This document shows positions 1-8,410 of a stretch of 64,000 nt of DNA, piece by piece (position 1 is the stretch's first letter; each line of letters starts with the position of its first letter). The translations under genes and the position numbers were made by a program. The notes beneath the pieces were generated by a model. The model ran no database searches and was not told the origin of the DNA. It worked only from the letters and a program-made list of their open reading frames with translations. Origin of the DNA: Roseitranquillus sp963709765 (lineage in GTDB: Bacteria > Pseudomonadota > Alphaproteobacteria > Rhodobacterales > Rhodobacteraceae); the NCBI GenBank assembly GCA_963709765.1, contig CAVPXL010000003.1:310001-374000 (forward strand). The letters are read 5' to 3'.

Positions 1-1
1 C

Positions 2-2458
2 CACCTTTATGCCTCGCCCATCTTTACCGCGACGAGCGGATCGAGCCACGGCTATGACGTCGTGAACTACAACGAGATCGAGCCGGCGCTGGGCGGTCGC
101 GAAGGATTCGAGCGGCTTTCAAGCGCGCTGAAATCGGCGGGTCTCGGTCTGATGCTCGATATCGTTCCGAACCACATGGCGGCGTCGACCGAAAACGGAT
201 GGTGGCGCGACGTGACGGAATGGGGCGCGCGGGCCCGCCATGCGCGCCACTTCGACATCGACTGGTCGCGCCGCCTGACGCTTCCGGTACTAGACGGTCC
301 GGCGGACGAGGTGATCGCCGCGGGCGAGGTGAAGCTGGACATCGACAGCGCCGGGCGCGGGCTGGTACTCGCCTACCATGACCATGCCTATCCCCTGACG
401 CCCCCTTCCTACGAGGTTCTGGCGCGAGTCGATCCCGGCATGGAGGCGCTGGCTGCGCTGGGCGAAACCGGGCAACGTGCCACGCCCGAAGCGGCCGCCG
501 CCTTTCATGACGAAGCGGCCGGGATCCTCGACAATGGTGACCTCGTTGCCCGGATACGGGCCGTCGGTGACGATCCGGCTCTGATTGCCCGACTGCACGA
601 TGCGCAGCCCTGGATCTTCACCGATTGGCGCGAGGCGCGCCGCGATCTGTCCTATCGCCGCTTCTTTGAGGTGACGGGCCTGGTGGGCGTCAGGGCGGAG
701 GACGCGCCTGTTTTCGATGAAGCACACGAACTGGTGCTGGAACTGGTCCGCGAGGGCCATGCCGATGGTCTCCGGATCGACCACGTGGACGGGTTGAGCG
801 ATCCCGCCGCCTATCTGGCGCGGTTGCGCGAAGCGGTCGGGCCGGACATCTGGCTGGTTGTCGAGAAGATCGTGGAGGTGCATCACGAGACGCTGCGGGA
901 CTGGCCGATCGAAGGGACGACCGGCTACGAATTCGTGGCCGCGATGGCGGACCTGCTGCAGCCCTCGGACGGGGTTGCCACACTTCAGGAGGCCTATGCG
1001 GAGCTGACTGCGGCAGGTCATGCGGTGCAGCGGCGCGACGCCGCCAAGCGCCTGATCGTGACCCAGAACTTTGAAGGCGAGCTTTCCCGGCTGGTGGAGT
1101 TGCTCGCGCGCGAGACCGATGAGGTCGACGAAATCGCCCTGCGGGACGCGCTGATCGCATTGATAGTCGCGTTGCCGATCTACCGTACCTATGGCGATCC
1201 GGCGGGTTTTTCCGAAAAGGACGGCGAACTGCTTGCGCGCACTGCCGAAGCTGCGACGGAAACCGCCGGATCTGCGGGAGTGGAGGCGGTCATAGCCGCG
1301 CTCGCCACGCCTGGCGCATGGGAATTGAGGTCCAGGTTCCAGCAATTGACGGGGCCCGCGATGGCCAAGGCCGTTGAGGACACGCTTTTCTACCGCCACA
1401 CGCCGATCCTTGCCGAAAACGAGGTGGGATGCGATCCGGTCGCGCCGCCGGGGCGGAGCGCCGACGTCCACGTTGCCTTGGCCGAACGGGGCGCGCACGA
1501 GCCGTTCGGGCTCAACGCGACATCGACGCACGATACCAAGCGCGGCGAGGATGCGCGGGCGCGTCTCTATACTCTGGCCGGTGCGCCGGAGACGTGGATC
1601 AGCCATGTGGAGCGGTGGCGGGACTGGGCCGCGGCCGACGATCGGCCCGGTCCCGACGCGGTCACCGAATGGACGATCTTTCAGGCGCTCGCCGGCATCT
1701 GGCCGGGGGAAGGCGCGCCGAACGAGTCCATGCTCACCTCGATGCGGGGCCGGTTCGAGGATTTCCTGATCAAGGCTCTGCGCGAGGCAAAACTGCGGAC
1801 GTCGTGGACGGACGAGGATGCCGCCTACGAGGCGTCCGTGACTGACTACGCGGCGCGCCTGCTCGACCCGGGGAACACCCGGTTCCTCGAGGATTTCCAT
1901 CGCTGCATGTCGGAATATGTCGCGGCAGGAAACGTTACGAGCCTTGCGCAGACCCTGGTCAAGCTGACCGCGCCGGGTGTGCCCGACATCTACCAGGGGA
2001 GCGAGGCGGGAGACTTCTCGCTCGTGGACCCGGACAACCGGCGCCCTCCCGACTTCGCGAAGCTCGGGCGGCGGCTTGCGGCGGCTCCCCGCGATTGGGG
2101 GGCGGGGCTCGCGGACGACAAGACGCGCCTAGTCCACACCGTACTGGCTGAGCGGCGGCGCAACCCCGGACTTTATTCGCAGGGATCCTACGCCGCCGTG
2201 GACGTATCCGGACCCTCTGCGGATCGTGTGTTCGCCTATTGCCGCAGATGGCAGGATGACGTCGCGGCGGTGGTCGTGCCGATCCGCGGGCAGCTTCCGG
2301 TCGACGGTGCGGATGGCTGGGCGCAGACGACGGTCGGGCTGCCGGATTCCGGCCGGACCTGGCGCTCCGTTCTGGAACCCGATCGCGGCGTTGAGGGGCG
2401 GATGACGGTGCGGGATCTTTTCGGCGCGGCACCGGGCGCGTTCCTGATGGCACAGTGA
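2..2458 (+). CDS. treY: Malto-oligosyltrehalose synthase TreY, 5'-truncated by the window edge
   Basis: GH13 enzyme that converts the reducing-end alpha-1,4 link of maltodextrins to an alpha-1,1 link, making maltooligosyl-trehalose in the TreY-TreZ pathway. The frame is open from base 2 and reads HLYASPIFTA...SHGYDVVNYN, the N-terminal TreY signature, so the true start lies upstream; the GTG at 62 is internal. Also visible are the GH13 region DIVPNHMA, the nucleophile region LRIDHVDGL, the acid/base region VVEKIVE and the third acidic motif STHDTKRGED. The C-terminal part has GVPDIYQGSE, typical of the family. It stops 13 bp before the convergent aldose epimerase. A treZ partner is expected upstream but is outside the window. 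Confidence in the family is high. Confidence 0.93.
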   Translation, partial: HLYASPIFTATSGSSHGYDVVNYNEIEPALGGREGFERLSSALKSAGLGLMLDIVPNHMAASTENGWWRDVTEWGARARHARHFDIDWSRRLTLPVLDGPADEVIAAGEVKLDIDSAGRGLVLAYHDHAYPLTPPSYEVLARVDPGMEALAALGETGQRATPEAAAAFHDEAAGILDNGDLVARIRAVGDDPALIARLHDAQPWIFTDWREARRDLSYRRFFEVTGLVGVRAEDAPVFDEAHELVLELVREGHADGLRIDHVDGLSDPAAYLARLREAVGPDIWLVVEKIVEVHHETLRDWPIEGTTGYEFVAAMADLLQPSDGVATLQEAYAELTAAGHAVQRRDAAKRLIVTQNFEGELSRLVELLARETDEVDEIALRDALIALIVALPIYRTYGDPAGFSEKDGELLARTAEAATETAGSAGVEAVIAALATPGAWELRSRFQQLTGPAMAKAVEDTLFYRHTPILAENEVGCDPVAPPGRSADVHVALAERGAHEPFGLNATSTHDTKRGEDARARLYTLAGAPETWISHVERWRDWAAADDRPGPDAVTEWTIFQALAGIWPGEGAPNESMLTSMRGRFEDFLIKALREAKLRTSWTDEDAAYEASVTDYAARLLDPGNTRFLEDFHRCMSEYVAAGNVTSLAQTLVKLTAPGVPDIYQGSEAGDFSLVDPDNRRPPDFAKLGRRLAAAPRDWGAGLADDKTRLVHTVLAERRRNPGLYSQGSYAAVDVSGPSADRVFAYCRRWQDDVAAVVVPIRGQLPVDGADGWAQTTVGLPDSGRTWRSVLEPDRGVEGRMTVRDLFGAAPGAFLMAQ

Positions 2459-2471
2459 TACGGATCGCAAC

Positions 2472-3461
2472 TCAGGCGCTGAAGGTGTAGGTCGTCTGCT
2501 GGCGCCAGTTTTCTCCGGGCCGAAGGATGATCGAGGGGAAGTGCGCGAAGTGGGGCGCGTCGGGCCAGAATTGAGGTTCGATCGCGATTCCGGCCTTGGG
2601 CGCCAGATCCCGGCCATCGTGGCCGGGCAGGCTTGGGCGGATGCCGCGTCCGTCGTAGATCTGGAGGCCCGGCTCGGTCGTCGCGATCTCGAGCCTCACG
2701 CCGCTGCGTCCGACCAGCGCAGCGACGGGCCGGAGCGGAACGCGGCTTTGACCGAGACAGAGCGAATTGTCGAAATCATCCGGCAGTTCACGCAGCTCGC
2801 GGAAATCGAAGGGCGTGCCCTCGACCGGCGCAACTTCGCCGGTCGGCAGGGTGTCCGTATCGCAGGGAAGATAATGGCTGGCGAGAACACGAAGGCGGTG
2901 CCCCTCCCAGTCGGAGCTTCCGTCGAGGTTCCAGTAGGGATGGTGCGCTATCATCATCGGGGTCGGCGCATCGGTCTCGGCCTCGACAGTCAGGACGAGC
3001 GTCGCAGGCGCCAGGATCCGGTAGGTGGCGGTCACGGACCTGTGTCCCGGAAAGCCGCCTTCGCCGTCGTCGAGGCGGATATGCAGGGTGGCCATGTCGC
3101 CTGAAGCGGAGAGGACCTGCCATTGCTTTCGGTGAGTTCCGGCAGAGGCGGAATGCAGGGTGTGGCGCCCCGCCTGATTCTTCTCAAACGTGAAGGTCTT
3201 GCCGTCGATCTCGCAGGATCCGTTGCGCAGACGGTTGGCGACGGGTCCGATTATCGTTCCGAAAGACGCAAGCGGACCGCGGTAGAGGGAGAAGTCCGGG
3301 CTGCCTAGGATCAGGCTGTGCGGTACGCCCCTGAGCCGCACATCGGACAGAGCTGCGCCGAAATCGAGGAGGCCGATCTCGAGGTCTCCGGCCGAAAGGC
3401 GCAGCGACGTGAGGTCCGGGTCGGCCGACGGGGTCAGGGACGTCCAGCCCAAGCCCGTCAC
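2472..3461 (-). CDS. Aldose 1-epimerase (galactose mutarotase-like)
   Basis: Interconverts alpha and beta anomers of an aldose. The protein of about 329 residues contains GPVANRLRNG near the N-terminus, the AHHPYWNLDG motif with the catalytic His, and IEPQFWPDAPHF near the C-terminus with the general-base Glu, all typical of GalM/YihR folds. A much longer open frame exists upstream, but it runs antisense-in-frame through the lactonase gene. I chose the GTG that overlaps the lactonase TGA (GTGA), giving the usual family length. It is the last gene of a coupled minus-strand operon: aldolase, lactonase, epimerase. The substrate is probably galactose or a related sugar, inferred only from the neighbours. 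Confidence 0.87.
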   Translation of the reverse strand: MTGLGWTSLTPSADPDLTSLRLSAGDLEIGLLDFGAALSDVRLRGVPHSLILGSPDFSLYRGPLASFGTIIGPVANRLRNGSCEIDGKTFTFEKNQAGRHTLHSASAGTHRKQWQVLSASGDMATLHIRLDDGEGGFPGHRSVTATYRILAPATLVLTVEAETDAPTPMMIAHHPYWNLDGSSDWEGHRLRVLASHYLPCDTDTLPTGEVAPVEGTPFDFRELRELPDDFDNSLCLGQSRVPLRPVAALVGRSGVRLEIATTEPGLQIYDGRGIRPSLPGHDGRDLAPKAGIAIEPQFWPDAPHFAHFPSIILRPGENWRQQTTYTFSA

Positions 3462-4321
3462 AGGCGCACACGCGGTTCCGGCAGGCCCTTGGCAACGCCC
3501 TCCGCCGCAAAGGTCATGCCATTCTCGGTGCTCTCCGAAGCCGCGCGCCGTCCCAGTTGTGAGGCTGCGGACGTGCAGAAGAGCGTTGTCAGATCGTCGC
3601 CGCCGAAGACAGGACAGGAGGTATTCGCCGCGTTGAAGGACACGGCGCGCAGGAACCGCCCGTCGGGATCGTAGCAGGCAACGCGCCAGCCGCCCCACTG
3701 GGCGCTCCAGAAGTTGCCGTCCGCATCGGTGACGGCGCCATCCGGACGCCACCCCTCCTCGTTGAGGTCGAGCCACGGCTTGGGGGGGCCATCAGGCCAA
3801 CCGTCGTCATCGCGGAGCTTCTGGCGCATGACGACCCGGGTCGGGGTGTCGGTAAAGTAGGCATGGCGGCGGTCGGGCGCAAAGCAGGTGGCGTTGTTGA
3901 TACTGATGCTGTCGTAGAGGCGCCGCAACTCTCCATCATACCAGCGGTAGATAGCTCCGGCACCGGCCTCCGCGTTCTTGCCCATGGTGCCGATCCAGAA
4001 CCCGCCCCACGGGTCGGCCCGGCCGTCATTGGATCGAGTGACCGGATTGTCGGCCTCCAGCACGCAGACGTCCTCTCGCTGGCCGGACTCGACGTCCAGA
4101 CACAACAGGCGCGTTTCAGTTGCAACGAGGAGCGTCACGTCGTCGATCCAGCCTGCCGCGGAAGCGTGCTCGTCGAAATCGATCTGACGCGTGCGCCCGC
4201 CTTCGCGGGTCAGCAATTTCCGACCCAGAATGTCGAACCAGAAAAGCTGCTTTCGTTGCGGGTGCCAGAGCGGGCCTTCCCCGAGTTCACAGACGGTCCG
4301 ATCCCAGGTTCCGCCCGTCAT
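3458..4321 (-). CDS. SMP-30/gluconolactonase family sugar lactonase
   Basis: Six-bladed beta-propeller metal-dependent lactonase of about 287 residues, which hydrolyses an aldono-1,4/1,5-lactone. Family motifs in order: CELGEGPLWHP with the metal-ligand Glu, SNDGRADPWGGFWIGTMG with the metal-ligand Asn and Asp, INNATCFAPD, TPDG-type turn PDGAVTDADGNFW, and TSCPVFGGDD near the end. The start was taken at the ATG overlapping the aldolase stop (ATGA) rather than six codons upstream. Lying between a KDPGal-type aldolase and a mutarotase, it is plausibly the galactonolactonase step of the De Ley-Doudoroff pathway, but gluconolactone or arabinolactone activity cannot be excluded from sequence. Confidence 0.88.
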   Translation of the reverse strand: MTGGTWDRTVCELGEGPLWHPQRKQLFWFDILGRKLLTREGGRTRQIDFDEHASAAGWIDDVTLLVATETRLLCLDVESGQREDVCVLEADNPVTRSNDGRADPWGGFWIGTMGKNAEAGAGAIYRWYDGELRRLYDSISINNATCFAPDRRHAYFTDTPTRVVMRQKLRDDDGWPDGPPKPWLDLNEEGWRPDGAVTDADGNFWSAQWGGWRVACYDPDGRFLRAVSFNAANTSCPVFGGDDLTTLFCTSAASQLGRRAASESTENGMTFAAEGVAKGLPEPRVRL

Positions 4322-4923
4322 GCCTGCGCCTCGTCCCATGCAGCGACGAGATCGCGGGCGCGGGCCGCGACGTCCTGCACAACGTCGCCTGGCTTGTAGA
4401 GAGAGGAGCCGAGGCCGAAGCCCGACGCACCTGCTGAAAGCCAGTCCCTGAAATCATCCGGCCCGACGCCGCCCACCATGTAGAGTTGAGTGGCGACCGG
4501 AAGAACCGCGCGCAGAGCCTTGAGGCCGTCGATGCCCATCAGAAAGGCGGGAAAGACCTTCAGCCCGTCGGCTCCCGTCTTTAAGGCCTTGAAGCACTCC
4601 GTGGGGGTGAGAACACCCGGATAGCTTCGCATCCCCAGAGCCTTTGTGGCCTCCACGACCTTGCGGTCGCAGTCGGGCGACACGATCATGCGACCTCCGA
4701 CGCGGTAGACGTTGGCTACATCCTCGGCGGTCATCACGGTACCGGCCCCGACGAGAGCTTCCTTGCCGAAACCCTCCGCTATCGCTCCGATGCTATCGAA
4801 TGGCGAAGGCGAGTTCAGGGGCACCTCGATCATGGTGATCCCTTCCTTTATCAGTGCCTCGGCGACGGCGGTAGCCTCGGTCGGATCGATGCCGCGGAGG
4901 ATCGCGATCAGGGGGCGGGTCAT
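4318..4923 (-). CDS. dgoA: 2-dehydro-3-deoxy-6-phosphogalactonate aldolase (KDPG/KDPGal aldolase family)
   Basis: Class I aldolase of 201 residues that cleaves 2-keto-3-deoxy-6-phosphogalactonate to pyruvate and glyceraldehyde 3-phosphate. It begins MTRPLIAILRGI, has the catalytic Glu33 in IEVPLNSP and the Schiff-base Lys122 in GLKVFPAF, with GVLTPTE between them and VGGVGPDDF at the phosphate-binding turn. The PLNSP motif is what I associate with DgoA rather than Eda, so DgoA is preferred. The start was chosen at MTRPL; 24 extra in-frame codons upstream look non-coding. It heads the minus-strand operon and is divergent from secE. The rest of a galactonate pathway (kinase, dehydratase) is not in the window. 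Confidence 0.88.
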   Translation of the reverse strand: MTRPLIAILRGIDPTEATAVAEALIKEGITMIEVPLNSPSPFDSIGAIAEGFGKEALVGAGTVMTAEDVANVYRVGGRMIVSPDCDRKVVEATKALGMRSYPGVLTPTECFKALKTGADGLKVFPAFLMGIDGLKALRAVLPVATQLYMVGGVGPDDFRDWLSAGASGFGLGSSLYKPGDVVQDVAARARDLVAAWDEAQA

Positions 4924-5020
4924 CGGCGGTTCCTGCAATCTGTCTGCGTCAGCGATACGGTGGTGGGTGGATGCCGACGCGTCAATGCCGCGCATTGCAC
5001 ACGAAAGCCGTGTCGTCGGC

Positions 5021-5049
5021 TTGATCCCGAAGCGGCAAGGTCGTAGATG
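5021..5049 (+). promoter_or_regulatory. Weak sigma70-like promoter candidate upstream of secE
   Basis: TTGATC at 5021-5026, a 17-base spacer and TAGATG at 5044-5049, ending 26 bases before the secE ATG. The position suits the first gene of the secE-nusG-rpl operon, but the -10 match is poor and the call is tentative. Confidence 0.3.
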
Positions 5050-5075
5050 GACGCGGTTGCGCTAGCGAGGACAAG

Positions 5076-5276
5076 ATGGCGACGAGAACGAATCCGCTCC
5101 AGTTCGTGCAGCAGGTGCGCGCAGAGATCGCGAAAGTCGTGTGGCCGAGCCGGCGCGAAACGATGCTGACGACTGTCATGGTCTTCATCATGGCGACTTT
5201 GGCCGCGATCTTCTTTGCTCTGGTGGATCTGCTGATCCGGACTGGCCTGCAAGGTATCCTGAGTCTCGTCGGCTGA
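5076..5276 (+). CDS. secE: Preprotein translocase subunit SecE
   Basis: Small inner-membrane clamp subunit of the SecYEG translocon. The 66-residue protein has the short amphipathic cytoplasmic helix with the conserved KVVWPSRRET motif, followed by one transmembrane helix (about residues 34-58). This is the minimal single-span alphaproteobacterial form. It is the first gene of the secE-nusG-rplKAJL-rpoBC series, and SecY is encoded 35 kb downstream in the spc operon. Confidence 0.96.
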   Translation: MATRTNPLQFVQQVRAEIAKVVWPSRRETMLTTVMVFIMATLAAIFFALVDLLIRTGLQGILSLVG

Positions 5277-5332
5277 GCGGGGGTTGAACTCCGCGGCGCA
5301 CGGCGCTATCGGAGCCGGACTTCCCGAAATAT

Positions 5333-5370
5333 GGCGTGCGGCGATTCGCGTGGCACGCCGATTTTTGTTT
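5333..5370 (+). terminator. Terminator-like hairpin between secE and nusG
   Basis: Arms GGCGTGC (5333-5339) and GCACGCC (5353-5359) form a 7-bp stem with a 13-base loop, followed by a U-rich run (ATTTTTGTTT, 5361-5370). It lies inside an operon, so it probably reduces rather than stops read-through. Confidence 0.5.
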
Positions 5371-5423
5371 CGGACAAGCAGTCAATGAACGACCGGTGCC
5401 TAGCCGGAGAAGGACAACGGACG

Positions 5424-5957
5424 ATGGCCAAGCGGTGGTACTCGGTGAGCGTGCTTTCGAACTTCGAGAAGAAGGTCGCTGAGCAGATCAGGCACGCCGT
5501 ATCCGATGCCGGACTTGAGGCCGAGATTGAGGAAGTCCTTGTTCCGACCGAGGAGGTCATCGAGATCCGCCGGGGCAAGAAAGTGCCAACGGAGCGTCGG
5601 TTCATGCCGGGTTACGTTCTGGTCCGTATGGAAATGACCGACCGCGGCTATCACTTGATCAACTCGATCAACCGCGTGACCGGTTTTCTGGGCCCGCAGG
5701 GCAAGCCGATGCCGATGCGCGACGCCGAGGTGAACCAGATCCTGAACCGGGTCGAAGAGGGTCAGGAGGCTCCGCGCCAGCTGATCAGCTTCGAGATCGG
5801 GGAGCGCGTGAAGGTTTCCGACGGGCCCTTCGAGGATTTCGACGGCCTCGTCGAGGAGGTCGACGACGACCATCAGCGGCTGAAGGTGATGGTGTCGATC
5901 TTTGGTCGCGCGACGCCGGTCGAGCTCGAATTCGCTCAGGTCACAAAGCAGTCCTGA
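5424..5957 (+). CDS. nusG: Transcription termination/antitermination factor NusG
   Basis: Elongation factor that binds RNA polymerase and couples it to Rho, NusE/S10 and the ribosome. The 177-residue protein begins MAKRWYSVSVLSNFEKK (NGN domain). It contains PGYVLVRM and the KOW-domain segment GERVKVSDGPFEDFDG, ending in VELEFAQV. The start is the ATG with a GGAGAAGGA-type ribosome binding site; a 31-codon upstream extension in the same frame overlaps the hairpin and lacks NusG similarity. It stands between secE and rplK, the standard bacterial order. Confidence 0.97.
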   Translation: MAKRWYSVSVLSNFEKKVAEQIRHAVSDAGLEAEIEEVLVPTEEVIEIRRGKKVPTERRFMPGYVLVRMEMTDRGYHLINSINRVTGFLGPQGKPMPMRDAEVNQILNRVEEGQEAPRQLISFEIGERVKVSDGPFEDFDGLVEEVDDDHQRLKVMVSIFGRATPVELEFAQVTKQS

Positions 5958-6018
5958 GCGCTACCGTGGGAGGTTGACCGGGCGCGCCCGCGATACCGGA
6001 CCACGCCAACCGAGAGCC

Positions 6019-6036
6019 CGCCGGACGCGTCCGGCG
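6019..6036. repeat. 18-bp perfect palindrome in the rplK leader
   Basis: CGCCGGACGCGTCCGGCG is a perfect inverted repeat 26 bases upstream of rplK. As RNA it could form a short hairpin. In other bacteria L1 autoregulates the rplK-rplA mRNA from this leader, so it is a candidate part of such a site, but the L1 recognition sequence itself was not identified. Confidence 0.4.
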
Positions 6037-6061
6037 CGGCGTTGAGACAAGGAGAGGCCAC

Positions 6062-6490
6062 ATGGCCAAGAAGGTAATGGGAAGCCTGAAGCTACAGGTT
6101 CCCGCCGGCAAGGCGAACCCGTCGCCGCCCGTGGGTCCGGCGCTGGGTCAGCGCGGGATCAACATCATGGAATTCTGCAAGGCGTTCAACGCCCGTACGC
6201 AGGAGATGGAAATCGGCGCGCCATGTCCGACGGTCATCACCTACTACCAGGACAAGTCCTTCACGATGGAGATCAAGACGCCGCCTGCGTCTCACTACCT
6301 CAAGAAGGCCGCCAAGGTGAAATCCGGTTCCAAGACTCCCAGTCGCAGCATGATCGGGTCGGTCACTGTCGCTCAGGTGCGCGAGATCGCCGAAGCCAAG
6401 ATGAAGGATCTGAACGCCAAGGACGTGGAGGGCGCGATGAAGATCATTCTAGGCTCCGCCCGATCGATGGGCATCGAGGTCAAGGGGTAG
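6062..6490 (+). CDS. rplK: 50S ribosomal protein L11
   Basis: Binds the GTPase-associated centre of 23S rRNA with L10-L12 and is needed for stringent-response signalling by RelA/SpoT. The 142 residues show the N-terminal signature VPAGKANPSPPVGPALGQ with the mobile proline-rich segment, then the C-terminal RNA-binding domain ending MKIILGSARSMGIEVKG. A GGAGAGG ribosome binding site precedes the ATG. It is four bases from rplA and probably translationally linked. Confidence 0.98.
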   Translation: MAKKVMGSLKLQVPAGKANPSPPVGPALGQRGINIMEFCKAFNARTQEMEIGAPCPTVITYYQDKSFTMEIKTPPASHYLKKAAKVKSGSKTPSRSMIGSVTVAQVREIAEAKMKDLNAKDVEGAMKIILGSARSMGIEVKG

Positions 6491-6494
6491 GGGT

Positions 6495-7196
6495 ATGGCT
6501 AAGTACGGAAAACGATTCCGCGCTGCGCGCGAGGCCTTCTCCGGTCAGGAGAATCTCAGCGTCGAGGATGCGGTTGCCCTCATCAAGGGCAATGCCGGTG
6601 CGAAGTTTGATGAGACCGTCGAGATCGCGATGAATCTCGGTGTCGATCCGCGTCATGCGGACCAGATGGTTCGCGGCACTGTCACCCTTCCCAACGGGAC
6701 GGGCAAGACGGTGCGTGTTGCGGTGTTCGCGCGCGGGGCGAAGGCCGATGAGGCAACCCAGGCTGGCGCAGACGTGGTTGGCGCCGAGGATCTGATGGAG
6801 CAGATCCAGGGCGGCACCATCAACTTCGACCGCTGCATCGCGACGCCGGATATGATGCCGATCGTCGGTCGATTGGGCAAGATCCTCGGGCCGCGCAACT
6901 TGATGCCGAATCCAAAGGTCGGCACCGTCACTATGGATGTTGCCGAGGCCGTCAAGGCAGCGAAGGGCGGACAGGTGCAATTCAAGGCGGAGAAAGCCGG
7001 CGTTGTCCATGCGGGCATCGGCAAGGCCAGCTTCGGTGAAGCGCAGCTGATAGAGAATGTCCGCGCTTTCGTCGAGGCCGTGAGTCGCGCCAAGCCGTCG
7101 GGCGCGAAGGGCACCTACATGAAGAGCGTATCCCTCAGTTCGACGATGGGACCCGGTGTACGTGTCAACGTTACGTCGGCGACCGGCAACGCGTGA
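6495..7196 (+). CDS. rplA: 50S ribosomal protein L1
   Basis: Forms the L1 stalk that handles exit of deacylated tRNA, and represses its own rplK-rplA mRNA in many bacteria. The 233 residues match the family in length. Key stretches are MNLGVDPRHADQMVRG, the central domain GAEDLMEQIQGG, and the LGPRNLMPNPKVGTVT signature. It ends ...RVNVTSATGNA. It is followed by a 255-base leader before rplJ. Confidence 0.98.
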   Translation: MAKYGKRFRAAREAFSGQENLSVEDAVALIKGNAGAKFDETVEIAMNLGVDPRHADQMVRGTVTLPNGTGKTVRVAVFARGAKADEATQAGADVVGAEDLMEQIQGGTINFDRCIATPDMMPIVGRLGKILGPRNLMPNPKVGTVTMDVAEAVKAAKGGQVQFKAEKAGVVHAGIGKASFGEAQLIENVRAFVEAVSRAKPSGAKGTYMKSVSLSSTMGPGVRVNVTSATGNA

Positions 7197-7451
7197 TGCA
7201 AGAGATCCTGCCTCGGGCCAACGCCCCGGGCAGGTCGGCGGGGCTTTCGAGCCTCGTCCTGTCCGAGACGGAGGGTTGGCCGCCGCATCTTGCGGCGAAC
7301 CGGTAAATCCTTCCTGAGACGGGGAACGAGACGAGATTTTCCGGACGCGATCCGGGCGATTTTGGCCTCGGGACCCGGAAACGGACCCGAAGGGCCGGAG
7401 AGATCCGGCCAAATGTGAGCCGGGGGGAGACCCCCAACTTGGAGTGAAACT
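7197..7451 (+). promoter_or_regulatory. rplJ leader (putative L10 autoregulatory RNA)
   Basis: A 255-base non-coding stretch between rplA and rplJ. It contains a strong hairpin at 7207-7234 (CCTGCC-CGGG pairing with CCCG-GGCAGG, one bulged T) and further G+C-rich pairings toward the rplJ start. Length and position fit the leader where the L10-L12 complex represses rplJL translation in other bacteria. The kink-turn that L10 recognises was not resolved by eye, so the role is an inference from position. Confidence 0.5.
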
Positions 7452-7970
7452 GTGGATAGAGCCCAGAAAGAGAAAGTGGTCGAGGAACTCGGCCAGATCT
7501 TCGAAAGCTCTGGCGTCGTGGTGGTTGCACACTACCAGGGCCTCACGGTTGCAGAGATGCAGGACCTTCGCGCACGCATGCGTGACGCGGGTGGGTCCGT
7601 GCGTGTTGCCAAGAACAAGCTCGCCAAGATCGCCCTCGAGGGGAAGCCGAACGCATCGCTTGGCGACTTCCTGACGGGCATGACCGTTCTCTCGTACAGC
7701 GAGGACCCGGTGGCGGCCGCGAAGGTCGCCGAAGGGTTCGCCAAGGATAACAAGAAATTCGAGATCCTTGGCGGCGCAATGGGAGAGACGGCCCTGGACC
7801 GGGCTGGTGTCAAGGCAGTGTCGGAGATGCCGTCGCGCGAGGAGCTCATTGCTTCCATCGTCGGCTGCATCGGCGCCCCTGCCAGCAACATCGCCGGTGC
7901 GATTGGCGCGCCTGCTTCGAACATCGCAAGCATCCTTTCAACCATCGAGGAACGTGCCGAGGCGGCTTGA
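7452..7970 (+). CDS. rplJ: 50S ribosomal protein L10
   Basis: Base of the ribosomal stalk; its C-terminal helix holds L7/L12 dimers. The 172 residues start at GTG with MDRAQKEKVVEELGQIFE and contain the L10 signature VVVAHYQGLTVAEMQDLR and VAKNKLAKIAL. A long C-terminal helix carries the repeated GAPASNIAGAIGAPASNI segment, the site for L12 dimers. There is no better ATG nearby, and the SD-like TTGGAGTG precedes the GTG. It is followed by rplL after 59 bases. Confidence 0.97.
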   Translation: MDRAQKEKVVEELGQIFESSGVVVVAHYQGLTVAEMQDLRARMRDAGGSVRVAKNKLAKIALEGKPNASLGDFLTGMTVLSYSEDPVAAAKVAEGFAKDNKKFEILGGAMGETALDRAGVKAVSEMPSREELIASIVGCIGAPASNIAGAIGAPASNIASILSTIEERAEAA

Positions 7971-8029
7971 TCGCCGGCCTCAATTGAAGGCGCGACGTTG
8001 GAACACATCAAAGCGAACGGAAAATCGAA

Positions 8030-8410
8030 ATGGCTGACCTGAAAAAACTCGCCGAAGAGATCGTGAACCTCACGCTGCTCGAGGCGCAGGAACTGAAAAC
8101 CATCCTCAAGGATGAGTACGGCATCGAGCCCGCCGCCGGCGGCGCCGTCATGATGGCTGGTCCGGCAGGTGGCGACGCTGCCGCGGCGGAAGAAGAGAAG
8201 ACGGAATTCGACGTCATCCTGAAAGCAGCCGGGGCCCAGAAGATCAATGTGATCAAAGAGGTCCGCGCAATCACGGGACTTGGCCTGAAAGAAGCCAAGG
8301 AACTGGTCGAGGCCGGCGGCAAGGCTGTCAAGGAAGGCGTGTCGAAGGACGAAGCCGAGCAGATCAAGTCGAAGCTCGAAGCGGCTGGCGCCGAAATCGA
8401 GCTGAAGTGA
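8030..8410 (+). CDS. rplL: 50S ribosomal protein L7/L12
   Basis: Acidic stalk protein that recruits translational GTPases. The 126 residues show an N-terminal dimerisation helix pair, a flexible Ala/Gly-rich hinge (AAGGAVMMAGPAGGDAAAAE), and the conserved C-terminal domain with EFDVILKAAGAQKINVIKEV and GLGLKEAKELVEAGGK. Length and motifs are standard. A 250-base hairpin-rich gap follows before rpoB, where attenuation commonly adjusts RNA polymerase against stalk protein levels. Confidence 0.98.
   Translation: MADLKKLAEEIVNLTLLEAQELKTILKDEYGIEPAAGGAVMMAGPAGGDAAAAEEEKTEFDVILKAAGAQKINVIKEVRAITGLGLKEAKELVEAGGKAVKEGVSKDEAEQIKSKLEAAGAEIELK

Noticed and set aside
3462..3776. 105-residue N-terminal extension of the aldose epimerase
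   Set aside because: It lies wholly inside the lactonase gene in another frame, is Arg/Cys-rich and unlike the family. The GTG overlapping the lactonase stop is the natural start.
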